A stretch of 56,334 nt of DNA from Tritrichomonas foetus (GCA_001839685.1 MLAK01000568.1:27649-83982); one strand, 5' to 3'. Shown: positions 21,301-30,529, numbered from the stretch's first letter. Notes: a model not told the origin generated them from the letters alone. Made by a program: numbers and translations.

Positions 21301-22141
21301 ATGTATGAGTCATATAAATTATCGCATTTTTAGATAATACTAAAAATCCACCATGCGGAACCCATATTGGAACAATTGTGAGAGAATTGTGAGGAAGTGG
21401 TCGAGATGTCCATGACAACGATTGGTCTTTAATATTTGAGCCCTCTCTTTCAATAAGCAATGGCGATGTGATGGATACAGCAATTGTTGACTTATGAATG
21501 GGCAAACGAACAGACCATGTTGGAATTGGTTCATACATTATCGCTAATGTTGGTCTGTTGTAGCCTTCAAGGAACTTAATATCACGAACTCGGTGAATTG
21601 GCGGATTGTAATCATTTGCAAGATTGAATGAAACCGCTCCATTAATTGTTTCCCATTTCGAATGCTGGCCATCTGCAACTTTTGGTCTTTTGTTCACATC
21701 AAAACTGTCAACTTGGTTCAGAGTCAAAAAATAGAGAACTTCGCCGCCAATTAGAAGAGCAATGCATGTATCATTTGGATCGATTACGGCAAGGGTTGGA
21801 TATCTAATACAGCGCGATTCATTAACGTCTGCTTCGAATAAGTGAAATTCGGTTTCTTGGAGGTCGACTCCTCCTCGTGGCTGTAAAACGACGATTTTCG
21901 AGACGTCGCAAACCAAAATAAGAGAATCGTAATCACCATTTTGATGTCTGAAAATAGCGATAATTTTAGCCCAAAAATTCTTTTCCCAGATTAATTGTAG
22001 ATGCTGATCTCGAAATGTATATATTTGTAATTTCGTTTCGCTTGCGGTTGCAATGCATATTTCGCTAGAAAATGGTAATTTGCATTTAACTGCTGTTGTA
22101 GGAGCAGGTGGATCGCAGAGAGTTCGGTAAGAAATATCCAT
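18371..22141 (-). CDS. CPSF1: Cleavage and polyadenylation factor subunit 1 (CPSF160)
   Basis: 1256 residues of the CPSF1/DDB1/SF3B3 superfamily of three-propeller scaffolds. CPSF1-specific correspondences include the N-terminal stretch FHLFEADVNES with VIDPNDTCIALLI, the GYNRPTLAIMYEP motif before the MMS1-type domain (compare GYYEPTLLILFEP in animals), and GGFLVLSKNAIIYM. The CPSF_A domain occupies roughly residues 870-1200. In eukaryotes CPSF160 holds together WDR33, CPSF30 and the AAUAAA-reading module, and links to the CPSF73 nuclease for 3'-end formation in the nucleus. It is shorter than the ~1440-residue human protein. It is transcribed divergently from a small gene 165 bases away, and a 15-base palindrome lies in that shared promoter. 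Confidence 0.85.
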   Translation of the reverse strand: MDISYRTLCDPPAPTTAVKCKLPFSSEICIATASETKLQIYTFRDQHLQLIWEKNFWAKIIAIFRHQNGDYDSLILVCDVSKIVVLQPRGGVDLQETEFHLFEADVNESRCIRYPTLAVIDPNDTCIALLIGGEVLYFLTLNQVDSFDVNKRPKVADGQHSKWETINGAVSFNLANDYNPPIHRVRDIKFLEGYNRPTLAIMYEPIPTWSVRLPIHKSTIAVSITSPLLIEREGSNIKDQSLSWTSRPLPHNSLTIVPIWVPHGGFLVLSKNAIIYMTHTSGLAFGLNQLAYLDDECPFELCDQASEPCEIFSTAYTILDSNHVLITVDQHKPAILTLHSNGIDITGMSLFVDNFEFHPSLFMLYKDNLIFGGSTIEDSILFELTYEYIEQEPSYIDTIALTDSQSKLYQLLYDSMPINAPRQIITSAKFSILSKIYQLGTVCCASPFINIHETAVQSHEDAISMALGCGFKKSGCLQYLRAAFTPNYRHEIHLADVTAAFASNKYKFVLFSTQNSTLVYQDFKDDTDSRRGIISTNEPTIVARDYIDGFVQITPTSVKLLDDSNVLFTWNPPNNKDIRQAAILGNFIAVLVDQQVLVCDEIEFGNTLSFAQVVIPVMAQTNKSPQIYKIAIYGDYLFMLQTNNTLHVYSLSNHEVICVFDQFRYFHDLFLKDSELISSFTQTSLVLDMNVIDIGTMAILTLIMKEGNIILYQFCPASATNDYAFKRIKTRKFTFSGRPNKYNSIVQFNDINGITGGFICGDRPMFLIGESGYPRLIPAPVGLYFTQFHTDFIFGDRQIVKLANFDNMKILETHIIGGCVIQRLHLGQTPRCMTFAAPWNSLVLFASYPTKFSHENEPDIDEEAKLTPHYQREPTPPREIEDTGLPIAYEEQYNLYVAAESGINNVLTLERHEVGYCVSFIHTSDNYQNPKSNLSEYLAIGTGFMCHEERMVRGRLAIYKGTLVQSEQQDVNEYKLQELFNKVMNAPVTNICEVDGYIGAFVGSQLQMIMFINEQDYKVASFLNGHFFSNQLLSMKNYLFYVDAFKGFQLIRWRKYGNKLITMAKDFQTFTPLSASLITNEGVFGGIVYDCAGNCQIFEIDEYAIPADSFVVRSVFHIGCRAISSGMFPIKKQVEGGTNDISGYFGWFVGDHGKIGIFAPIKSDMERRKLCVIQNAFEKTLDGLSHQEYRWGKFPLLKNAELISQSPRLVVDLDLLLDLLESQPDLQKTCTKALGRSISDVTPSISELYAIASIFE

Positions 22142-22173
22142 CTTTTATTTTTGAATTTTTCCTTTCAAAATCG

Positions 22174-22188
22174 CCTTGGATTCCAAGG
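22174..22188. promoter_or_regulatory. Palindrome in the divergent CPSF1 promoter
   Basis: CCTTGGA and TCCAAGG form a perfect 7-base inverted repeat around one central base. It lies 33 bases before the CPSF1 ATG and about 120 bases before the divergent gene at 22307. It could be a dimeric protein-binding site. It is GC-richer than its surroundings, which makes chance less likely. Confidence 0.35.
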
Positions 22189-22306
22189 AAAAGTGACATA
22201 AAAATCATCATGAATTCTGCTATAATATGGTCATATCAACAAACTTTTTGTATATCTATCTGACCAGATTAATTCGTTTTCATATCAAAAGTCAGTATTT
22301 TTCATC

Positions 22307-22630
22307 ATGAATTCAAATATCGAATGCCTTCTCAACGAAATCGCACAACCTATCTCACAGTTGAATAAGGGAAATATACTAAAAATCCTTTCAATTGTTG
22401 ATGCAAGTAATCAAGATGACGCACCAATGATTTATTTCCTAGTTGATAGCCTCTTCGACTTTGTTGACCGTGACGGGTGTCCAATTTCTATGAATGAACT
22501 TGTGAAAGCTATTTTAGGTAATCCGACGCTCCTTCCAGCACTTTATCAGAATCACATATCGTCAAACGGACAGGACGCTGAACTCGATCAAATGATCTCG
22601 TTCATCAATAGCTTCAAAGAAAAAGTGTAA
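22307..22630 (+). CDS. Hypothetical small helical protein
   Basis: 107 residues, acidic, with a repeating hydrophobic pattern consistent with a small helical bundle and no signal peptide or membrane segment. I do not recognise it. Codon use resembles the neighbours, and it starts with an ATG inside TTTTTCATCATG, an initiator-like context. This supports a real gene. It shares a 165-base divergent promoter with CPSF1 and is followed after about 280 bases by Cpn10 on the same strand. A role in RNA processing by association with CPSF1 would be speculation. Confidence 0.6.
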   Translation: MNSNIECLLNEIAQPISQLNKGNILKILSIVDASNQDDAPMIYFLVDSLFDFVDRDGCPISMNELVKAILGNPTLLPALYQNHISSNGQDAELDQMISFINSFKEKV

Positions 22631-22857
22631 TTCATGATATTCATGTGTATAAATGTATGATTATTTTCGAAATTTTCCTTTTTTTTTATCTTTTGTTTTG
22701 TAATATTTTTAGAAAAAATTCATTCAATGATTAACATCTACTTGCTAATTTAGAATAAGGGAGTTGTTTATTAGGCTTTGAAACGATAGGAAAATACATT
22801 TATTGTGTGAATCAGATTTACCGATCATTTTTTCTGTAATTAAATAGCCGAATGCTG

Positions 22858-22873
22858 TTAATTCTTGAATTAA
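22858..22873 (+). promoter_or_regulatory. Palindrome upstream of Cpn10
   Basis: TTAATTC and GAATTAA form a perfect 7-base inverted repeat with a 2-base centre, 33 bases before the Cpn10 ATG. It is AT-rich, so chance is possible. Confidence 0.2.
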
Positions 22874-22906
22874 GTGGTCGCATACATTCTTTCTCAATCT
22901 CGCGGG

Positions 22907-23245
22907 ATGCTTTCTCAAACCTCAAGTGAAATTCGAACCTTCGCTAAATCGCAAGTTGGATCGTTCAGACCACTTTGGGATTATTGCCTTATCGAGCGCT
23001 TCACAACTCCAGATCAAACAAATTCCGGAATCTTCCTCCCAGAATCAATCAAAGGCAAGCACAACGAAGGAATAGTCATTTCAGTTGGTCCAGGAAGACG
23101 CGACAAACACGGTAATTACACACCACTCACTTTGAAACGTGGAGATCGTGTTTATCTTCAGGATTGGAGTGCAAATGAAGTCAAGCTTGATGGAAAAGAA
23201 TACCTACTTCTTCGTGAAGAAGATATTCTTGGAAAACTTGCATGA
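22907..23245 (+). CDS. Chaperonin 10 (GroES homologue), probably hydrogenosomal
   Basis: 112 residues from the ATG at 22907. The frame extends 11 codons upstream but begins with GTG, not used in this kind of nucleus. The body (residues ~18-112) is a complete Cpn10 fold: RPLWDYCLIERF, the mobile-loop region SGIFLPESIKGK, GIVISVGPG, RGDRVYLQDW and a C-terminal LLREEDILG. Cpn10 caps Cpn60 during folding of imported proteins. The N-terminal extension MLSQTSSEIRTFAK is short, begins Met-Leu-Ser and carries an Arg two residues before the likely cut, the classic form of trichomonad hydrogenosomal presequences. The location is therefore inferred to be the hydrogenosome matrix. Confidence 0.92.
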   Translation: MLSQTSSEIRTFAKSQVGSFRPLWDYCLIERFTTPDQTNSGIFLPESIKGKHNEGIVISVGPGRRDKHGNYTPLTLKRGDRVYLQDWSANEVKLDGKEYLLLREEDILGKLA

Positions 23246-24037
23246 AAAAATTGTATATTTAAAATAATTTAAACAATTTCTGATCTACAATTTTAATCTT
23301 TACTTTTTTCCAGCATTTTCATTCAAATTTGAATAATTTAATCCTTTGAAGAACTATGGTTCATTTTTTATTTTTTCATTTTTATCTTATAAAAATTACT
23401 CATCTGTTTCGAAATATGGAAAAACCAAAATTAAACATTATGATGAATTATTGATAACAACATGAAAGTAAAAGAAAAGTAAATCAATCATGTACTCCAG
23501 TAAATTCAAATATTGGCAGTTCTTCATTATTCCAAATAATTGAAAATAAAGTTGAGATAGTATGAAAGGAGGTGATTTTATTCACGAAATATACATAGAT
23601 ATATGAATAATTGTGTGAATGATATTTTTTATTTCAAAATTTAGAATCAGCTACATTTTTGAGTATTATTTTCATATCACTAATATTGTAACTTACAATA
23701 GGCAGGAATGTAAAATTTGCAATTCTTTTAAGACGTTGATCATTTTTTACAATTTTTTTCCGGAATTGTCTCAATTTTGTATAGGACTTTAAAGGAAATC
23801 GAGTTGTGTATCTGAATTTTTCTTAGCGATGGTGAAATATTTTTGTTACAAAATCGTATTTATATTTTCAAAATAATTCAACGTATTACTCAATAATTTG
23901 AATGAAAGCATTTGTTTTGAATATACTTTAAAGGGAAATATTCACAAATTCACGTTTTGTAAATCTCAAAATTTAAATCATCCTTTTTCAATTTTCTGAA
24001 TTCATTTCATAAAACATCGTTAAAAAAGGAAATCAGG
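23246..24037. other. Intergenic region before the cyclase-like gene
   Basis: About 790 bases of AT-rich spacer with no open frame. The initiator-like TCATTTCATAAA at 24002-24013 belongs to the next gene. Confidence 0.6.
24002..24013 (+). promoter_or_regulatory. Initiator-like motif of the cyclase-like gene
   Basis: TCATTTCATAAA closely follows the extended initiator consensus known from Trichomonas vaginalis (TCA, pyrimidine, T/A, then a second TCA or CAT). It lies about 35 bases before the ATG at 24038. Confidence 0.45.
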
Positions 24038-27000
24038 ATGACAGTTGTTTCCCAATCACTGTCAACTATTTCAGTTCAGTCATCAACAAGTCTATCCGAG
24101 CAATTCAGTTCAGGTGAAAAATATGGAGGCATGCTGAAAAGAAGCCTTTCGTCAACAATCAGAAATCGATTATATTTGATGATGAATTATTTTGATAATA
24201 CTGTTCCAACATTTTACGGATTACACGAAGTAGTCACTTTTTGGCGAGCGATTCAAATGATTGGTCCAAGTTTCATGGCGGCATCAGAATTAATATGGAA
24301 ACAAAATTCAGTGGCAACTGATGGGCTAGCTGTCATTTCTATTTTCTACCATTTAGTTCCACCCAAATTCCGTAATGTTTTGTCAATTATTGTACAATTT
24401 TTATGTGTTGCATTATTAGCGATTTTTTTTATTTCATTATTTGGCGCTTCTTTTTATTTCAACAAAAATGCAAAATTACCACCAGGATCCGCCATAACTT
24501 TTACAATTTTCATGAATACATTTTTATACCTCCTTCCACCGATTACTGTAAATTTTGCAGGTGAAATGTTTTCACATTTATTGATGAACAATGCAACAAC
24601 ATATTCACTTCCTTTAGAAATTTTAGCAATTATTCTTTCAATTATAATTTCTGCAATTTCTGTGTTTTTTGTCTTAAGAATTATGGCATTGTCGGTAACT
24701 TTTAGACCAACTTCATTTTTGACAACACTGTGTGTTCCTCAAACAATGATTTTTGGATTTACGGTTGGAATTTCATTTATTACTGGAATCGCAGCTCATT
24801 TAGCGAAAATTCCACAACTTATTCTTTTAATAGTAGCTGCTATTATTTATGGATGTTCATTAATTACTTTATTTTTGCCAGGAACATGTGTAAAATTGTT
24901 CCATCGCAATTTATTTTTCATGTGCGGATTGTCAGGCTGTATAAATTTGATAACTTTAGCAATATATTTGATTCTTGACAAGCAGGCAGACCAACCACAA
25001 TTTTTCTTCTTTATTGCAATTTTGGTTATTTCATATTTTATTGGTTTAGGAGTTTTACGATCAGTTGACCGAAAAAGAATAGAATTACTTAATAAACTCA
25101 TGGAAGATTCTGGAAATTCTGAATATATCAAATCAGTAAACCATTTAATATCATTAATGTGTACTGGCCTTGAGTATGCCCACCCACAATGCTCATCATG
25201 GTCACTTTTTGATGTTGGAACAGACAGATGGGAGACGAATCCTGTCTTATGGTGTGCGTATGCCAAATTTGTTGCCATTTATCCAGAAGAATCGAATATC
25301 TTAGGTTATGTTCTTCGTGGACTCATTAATCATCGATTTAAAGGGCCACTAGCTAAAGAAACAATGGGGCATTCAAGTTTAATTCAAATGCAGCGCGAAA
25401 ACACTTTATCTACAAATTTGAAACGAAAAATATCCGGAATTCAAAAAAGTATTACTATCACAAAGCGCAAATTGAGAAGTATTTGGGATTTAGTTATTCA
25501 AGGAAATGTGAATGATTTAGAATCATCAATTAGTACAGCTTTTAATGCTCAAAATAATGTAAGCAATGATTTTACCCATTTAATCACACAATATCCAAAT
25601 AATCGATTTGTTGCAAGAACTTATGCACGATTTATTAAAGAAATTGAAGGAGACCAAAAACTTTACATTGCTTGGCTTGATAAAGTTCATGTTTTACAAC
25701 GTGGCTTATCAGTAAATGAAGATATTACCAGTACAATGGGACTTCATGCATTTCCTTTGCTTTCTCCACATTCATTAAATGCTAAGATAATAAATCCATC
25801 AAATGCAACTCAAAGTCTCATGGAATCAGAATCTCTGATTTCAGTAGAAAATGACATTGATGAAGACAACTCACAACAAGTTGAACAGTATTCCGTTTTG
25901 AGACAAAGAATTCATGATGTTCGAATTCCAGCGATTTCCTTCTTGAGAATTAGTTCGATCTTACTTTTAATCATTTTCATTATTGTTCCAGCAATTGCTA
26001 TTTTTATTTATGCACCAGTTTACATCAATTCTAATTCAACACCATTGGAATTCATGAGTAATTTGGCTTTACTTAGAAGTTATAATTTCCAACTTCCTTT
26101 ATGGGCACATCATTGGATAATGGAAGAATTACCTTTTGAATCAAATAATAACCAACCAATGTTCTCAAAGCCAGATTTTAAACATACTCCAACCACACTG
26201 GGATCAACGAATGAAACTCATGGTCAATTAAAATTCCTCCTTCATGAATTTTGTGCGGCTTTAGAAAATCTTGGAAATTTTAGATCATTTGAAACTGATA
26301 ATCCTGATTTAGAACTTGTTCATAAAGTTGTGTTCAGTGCTGATTCTATAAAATATGATTATTACACAAGCATAAACACATCAATTCCAAAAAGAGGAAA
26401 TATTCTTTCTATTTACTTAGATACATTACTTGAACTTTCATCACTTTCAGATGAAGAACCAAGTTTCGATGGAATTAGTTCTTATAAACTGTTGAATCCG
26501 TATTTAAATGCAAATAATATGGCAACGAATATTAGTGACTCATTAATTAGTTTAACAAATTATATTAATAACCAAGCATTAACAATGAATAAAATTGTTC
26601 AACTGGTTGAAATTGTTGCTTGTCTTTTATTTGGCGTTATTTGGATTGGTATTGGATCTTATCAACTTGTAAAACTTCATAAAAATAAAATGATAATTTA
26701 CCGATGTTTGACATCACTCCCGAAAAATGTTGTTAGTACTGTAAGTGAATCTTTGCGCGTACTGAAAAAAGATGAAAATACACGATCAACTGAAATCGAT
26801 ACTGAAATCAATAAACAAGAAGAAAATTTATTGAAATTGTTTGCATCGGCTGGTGATTCTGGTGGATCTTCTTCTTCAATCGAAAATATTATATTTATTT
26901 TATTGAATACAATCAATTTAGCCATTTGTATTATTAATATTGTTCTTCTTTGTTCCATCTTTCCAAAAGTTACAACCACAATGACCAGAAATGCACCACA

Positions 27001-28699
27001 TCTCGATGATGTAATGGGAACTACTGCTTACATGGTAGGAATCTTTTTAGCATTAAATAATGCAGTTGTTGCAAATACTAATGGCTATGACCATCATCTT
27101 GATATTAATTTAGGAATAGGCGGACGTCCAATTTTATCATCTTTACAAAGAGTGAGTAATAGACTTGAAACTTATTTAGATTATTATCATAAAGCACGAT
27201 ACGGTTGGCCCGAAACAAATGAACCACCATTTGAAAAATACAATCAGCAACTGGAAGAAGCTGCTAAAATTTTAACTTGTCCAAATCTAAGTGAAGTTTT
27301 TAGTGATTATTCGTCAGTCACTACTTGTTTTTCAGTTGATGTTCAAATTCTTTTGTTTGAACCATTCGTTCAAAATTTCATTCAACCAGTTGTTAGTCAA
27401 ATGCCAGGAGGTAGAATCCGAACAACTGATGATGTATTCGTTCAATTATGGATGCTACAATGTAATCTTTATGATACTTTGTTTTTCCCAATGTTTGATG
27501 GAATTGTGCCAACAATGACATCAATGATGAGTTCAGTACTTCCAAGTGTTCAAATTCCAGTGGTTATTTTAATCGTATTATCAATCATTATCGAATTGAT
27601 TATGCTTTATTTCATTGATTTAAGTGAACAGAAAATGAAATATGCATTGAATTTACTTAGTTTATGCAACATTAATGCTGTCCTTCAAGCGTCACATATT
27701 AATGATGTTTTACTTGGTGATTTTTCGGATAAAATGCATGAAACTGCACTTCGCGATAGTTCTTTCTTTGAATCGCTTGTTGAAAATATTCCAATGGCAA
27801 TTTTAGTAGCTAATCCACAAAGTCAAATTATCATTGCTAACCAAAACCTGAAGCAAATATTCAAGAAAGATGAAATTACCGGTGATATTCATGACTTTTT
27901 CTCCCCAGAAACGTTTTCAAAACTATTTTCCGATAAAGATGGCGGTGAAGCTGTTGAAACTATTAACAATATGAATCTGAAATTTAAATCATGCCAAGTT
28001 TCTCAACACTTTGTTGTTTTTGTAAGTGATGATACAGAAACTGCAGTACTTTTACGTAAAATTAAAGAAGAAAAAGCAAGAGTTGAATTCATTCTTGGAT
28101 CACTCATTCCAATTAAGATGGTGAATAGTCAGGGTCATTCTTATGCCGTTCAAACTTGTTCTGTAACATTTGTTAATATAGTTTCATTTACGAATTATGC
28201 ACACGAGAAGCTAAGTGATGATCCATCGAAGGTTATTGCCACTCTCACTCAATTTTTCACGAAACTTGAGCAACTTGTTAATATGAAAACACAACTAACA
28301 AAAGTGAAAACATATGGTGATTGTATGATGGTTGCTGGTGGACTTTTTGCGGAAATGAATATAGCTGCTGAACATACTAAAGAATCTGTTGAATTCGCTT
28401 TAGAAGCTTTGGAAGTTGCAAAAGAACTGGATATTAACGTCAGAATCGGATTAAGCACTAAAGGAATTGTTGTTGCAGGAATTGTTTATGCGGAAAGACC
28501 AACATTCGAAATATTTGGTGATACTATTGCTTTAGCTCGCCAGCTTGAAGAAACATCACCTGTCAATGCTGTTCATATATCGAGAATGGTTTACGAACTT
28601 ATTTATGGTGGACAATTCCAAATTAAGGAGCGTGGTCAAACCAAATTGTGTGGATTTGATGAACCAATGGAAACTTATATTGTCGAAAAGAAGAAATAG
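24038..28699 (+). CDS. Multi-pass membrane protein with nucleotidyl-cyclase-like domain
   Basis: 1553 residues. About six or seven membrane helices lie at ~113-340. A cytosolic helical region follows (~345-630) with repeats of the VLWCAYAKF and ARTYARFIKE type seen in TmcB/TmcC-like trichomonad proteins. Further membrane helices are near 635-660, 858-878, 951-975, 992-1012 and 1172-1193. A PAS-like domain (~1241-1300) precedes a class III cyclase domain (~1363-1540). Such proteins are expected to turn a membrane signal into cAMP or cGMP. Here the first metal-binding Asp is Asn (FVNIVSFT), while the second is kept (KTYGD). The transition-state Asn and Arg are replaced (GDTIALARQLE, usually GDTVNxAxRxE). 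Catalysis is therefore doubtful; a dimer partner or sensor role is possible. Confidence 0.85.
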   Translation: MTVVSQSLSTISVQSSTSLSEQFSSGEKYGGMLKRSLSSTIRNRLYLMMNYFDNTVPTFYGLHEVVTFWRAIQMIGPSFMAASELIWKQNSVATDGLAVISIFYHLVPPKFRNVLSIIVQFLCVALLAIFFISLFGASFYFNKNAKLPPGSAITFTIFMNTFLYLLPPITVNFAGEMFSHLLMNNATTYSLPLEILAIILSIIISAISVFFVLRIMALSVTFRPTSFLTTLCVPQTMIFGFTVGISFITGIAAHLAKIPQLILLIVAAIIYGCSLITLFLPGTCVKLFHRNLFFMCGLSGCINLITLAIYLILDKQADQPQFFFFIAILVISYFIGLGVLRSVDRKRIELLNKLMEDSGNSEYIKSVNHLISLMCTGLEYAHPQCSSWSLFDVGTDRWETNPVLWCAYAKFVAIYPEESNILGYVLRGLINHRFKGPLAKETMGHSSLIQMQRENTLSTNLKRKISGIQKSITITKRKLRSIWDLVIQGNVNDLESSISTAFNAQNNVSNDFTHLITQYPNNRFVARTYARFIKEIEGDQKLYIAWLDKVHVLQRGLSVNEDITSTMGLHAFPLLSPHSLNAKIINPSNATQSLMESESLISVENDIDEDNSQQVEQYSVLRQRIHDVRIPAISFLRISSILLLIIFIIVPAIAIFIYAPVYINSNSTPLEFMSNLALLRSYNFQLPLWAHHWIMEELPFESNNNQPMFSKPDFKHTPTTLGSTNETHGQLKFLLHEFCAALENLGNFRSFETDNPDLELVHKVVFSADSIKYDYYTSINTSIPKRGNILSIYLDTLLELSSLSDEEPSFDGISSYKLLNPYLNANNMATNISDSLISLTNYINNQALTMNKIVQLVEIVACLLFGVIWIGIGSYQLVKLHKNKMIIYRCLTSLPKNVVSTVSESLRVLKKDENTRSTEIDTEINKQEENLLKLFASAGDSGGSSSSIENIIFILLNTINLAICIINIVLLCSIFPKVTTTMTRNAPHLDDVMGTTAYMVGIFLALNNAVVANTNGYDHHLDINLGIGGRPILSSLQRVSNRLETYLDYYHKARYGWPETNEPPFEKYNQQLEEAAKILTCPNLSEVFSDYSSVTTCFSVDVQILLFEPFVQNFIQPVVSQMPGGRIRTTDDVFVQLWMLQCNLYDTLFFPMFDGIVPTMTSMMSSVLPSVQIPVVILIVLSIIIELIMLYFIDLSEQKMKYALNLLSLCNINAVLQASHINDVLLGDFSDKMHETALRDSSFFESLVENIPMAILVANPQSQIIIANQNLKQIFKKDEITGDIHDFFSPETFSKLFSDKDGGEAVETINNMNLKFKSCQVSQHFVVFVSDDTETAVLLRKIKEEKARVEFILGSLIPIKMVNSQGHSYAVQTCSVTFVNIVSFTNYAHEKLSDDPSKVIATLTQFFTKLEQLVNMKTQLTKVKTYGDCMMVAGGLFAEMNIAAEHTKESVEFALEALEVAKELDINVRIGLSTKGIVVAGIVYAERPTFEIFGDTIALARQLEETSPVNAVHISRMVYELIYGGQFQIKERGQTKLCGFDEPMETYIVEKKK

Positions 28700-28704
28700 G
28701 TTAT

Positions 28705-28727
28705 TATATATATATATATATATATAT
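28705..28727. repeat. TA dinucleotide microsatellite
   Basis: An uninterrupted run of alternating T and A starting six bases after the stop codon of the cyclase-like gene. It lies in the presumed 3' untranslated or cleavage region. Confidence 0.9.
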
Positions 28728-28953
28728 TTATATTAAAATCATGTATGTATTCATCGTCTATTTTATCTTTCACCTATTTTCTTTTCCATATATCATCAAT
28801 TTTATTACTTCTTCTAAGATTATTCCTTCTTTATTCTTCAATGATTAACTTAAATGTTAGTTTTGATTAAATATGTAAAGCAAAAAATAAAGGGATGAAT
28901 TGTCAAACAAGAATATCCTTTTTATTAAAAAAAAAATCCATGAGATTCAAACT

Positions 28954-30516
28954 TTACTGCTTCTGAGAACAAAACGGACATCCATTCTGCTTTATAATTG
29001 GCAAACAATTTGCGCAAATTGGCGAATGGCATTGCCTACATCTGAAGGAAGCCTCATTCTTCATACAATTCTTACAAAGTGGTACACCTCCGCTTGATGT
29101 TATCGAAGATGGTCTAATTGGTCTCATTGTTGCATTACTGTTCATACTTACACTACTCATTCCATTTCCTGGATTAGCAGTAGAATTTACACTATTTATG
29201 TTTATACTCGGTAAACCAGTTTGGCTTGATTGAGATGACGTTCCGTTTGTGCCAGACGGATCAATTGGACCTTGTTGAAGTCCAATATTCAAAGTAAGCA
29301 AAATTTGATATACTAAATTATTCAATTGCGTAATTTGTCGCATGATATCTTCTTGAGTTTGACTAAAGATGATAATATTCATTCCATGGGTCTCGATAGT
29401 TTCTCTTAATGCAGTATATTCCTCAAATTGCATATCTTTTGCTTCCACAAGTTTAGCAACAATATTTTTCATTCTTTGATGTTCTTCCATTATTTCTTTT
29501 CTTGATGGAGTTTCTTCTTCATCGTCAATGTTTTTATTTTTATTATATTTTTCTTCTTCTTCTTTTTGAAGCATTTCTACAATTTCTGTTAGATTTGCAG
29601 CAGCAGCAATTGCTTCGGCAGTTTTACCAATTTTCGTTTTGAGTTTTAAATTGGCACCATATTGAAGCAAAAGTTGAACAATTTCTGTTCGTTCATGCAT
29701 AACAGCAAAATGAAGGGCTGTTCGTCCACAACAATCTTGAGCATCAATATTGGCACCATTTTTGAGTAAAATATCACAGCAATCTTTATGACCGAACCAT
29801 GATGCAAAGTGGAGTGGTGTTCGACCTTCATTATCGATAATATCTATAATAGCATTATACTTTAGAAGAATGGATATTAAAGGGGCATAGCCGAACCAAG
29901 CAGCGAAGTGTAAAGCAGATCTTCCACTTCCTTCTTGCTGGTTTGAAGGCACGCCAAATTCGAGTAAGCGCTCAGTGAGTTTCGAATACCCAAATTTGGC
30001 AGTATAGAGAAGAGGAACTAAAACAGACGCATTATTGGTAGGATTTGGATCAGCCCTGGAATCAAGTAAATATGACAATATTGTTAAACGAGCAAAGGTG
30101 CAGGCCCAGTGAATTGGTCGACAATTAAAAAACAACAAAAAACTCCATTAAAATATGATATAAAATTGTATAAAAAAGAAAAAAGAAACTGAATAAAAAA
30201 AGTAAGGAAAAACATCTTCAGCTTCAATATTGGCATCTGACTGGATGAGAAGTTTGACACATTCGAATGAATTATATGCGATTGCGATGGAAAGTAAAGG
30301 GACTCGGGTGCGACTCAAGTTTTTGTATTTGAACTGAGGAATCACCAAACTCGCGCTTAGTCCATATTTTAAGAGATTTTGAAGTTGCGTATATTTATTC
30401 TCTTCGCAAAACTTTGTCGCGTGCAAAACTCGTTCGTCTAGTGAATTATAGTCGAAATCGTTCTGTGGATCGGCAGGACCAGGACTCGGACTCGAAGTTC
30501 TGATATTTTGAGTCAT
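28954..30516 (-). CDS. Ankyrin-repeat protein with RING-like C-terminus, interrupted
   Basis: Two halves of one ankyrin protein share a frame, split by a single in-frame TAA (30148-30150). The first half ends inside an ankyrin repeat (KLLIQSDANIEAED). The second resumes in phase as FNCRPIHWACTF, with about five more repeats. A coiled coil, a Ser/Asn-rich linker and a C-terminal double zinc-knuckle (CKNC, CRQC, CANC, CPFC) follow, resembling a RING-like E3 finger. Between the halves lies an 81-base T-rich insert translating into Phe-rich nonsense, most likely an intron without the usual trichomonad splice motifs, or a disabling insertion. The start is taken at 30516, 11 bases after an initiator-like TCATATA; an upstream in-frame ATG at 30567 is the alternative. 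Substrate and location are unknown. Confidence 0.7.
30133..30213 (-). other. T-rich insert with in-frame stop, possible non-canonical intron
   Basis: 81 bases (a multiple of three) that break an ankyrin repeat exactly between EDV and NCRPIHWA. The insert is T-rich on the coding strand and contains TAA at 30148-30150. The edges share the direct repeat TGTTTTT, so the boundaries can slide by a few bases. It starts GTTTTTCC, but no AG lies at a position that keeps frame, and no ACTAACACACAG acceptor is present. Removing 81 bases restores a consensus repeat. Confidence 0.55.
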
Positions 30517-30522
30517 TGCCGA

Positions 30523-30529
30523 TATATGA
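30523..30529 (-). promoter_or_regulatory. Initiator-like motif of the ankyrin/RING-like gene
   Basis: On the minus strand TCATATA fits the initiator consensus. Its A lies 11 bases before the ATG at 30516, which decides for that start over the in-frame ATG at 30567. Confidence 0.4.

Noticed and set aside
22874..22906. Eleven extra codons at the start of Cpn10
   Set aside because: This extension opens with GTG; the ATG at 22907 gives a typical presequence.
30143..30213. Ordinary GT-AG intron of 71 bases in the ankyrin/RING-like gene
   Set aside because: The only AG near the 3' edge (GGAG) leaves the downstream ankyrin repeats out of frame, and there is no trichomonad branch/acceptor motif.
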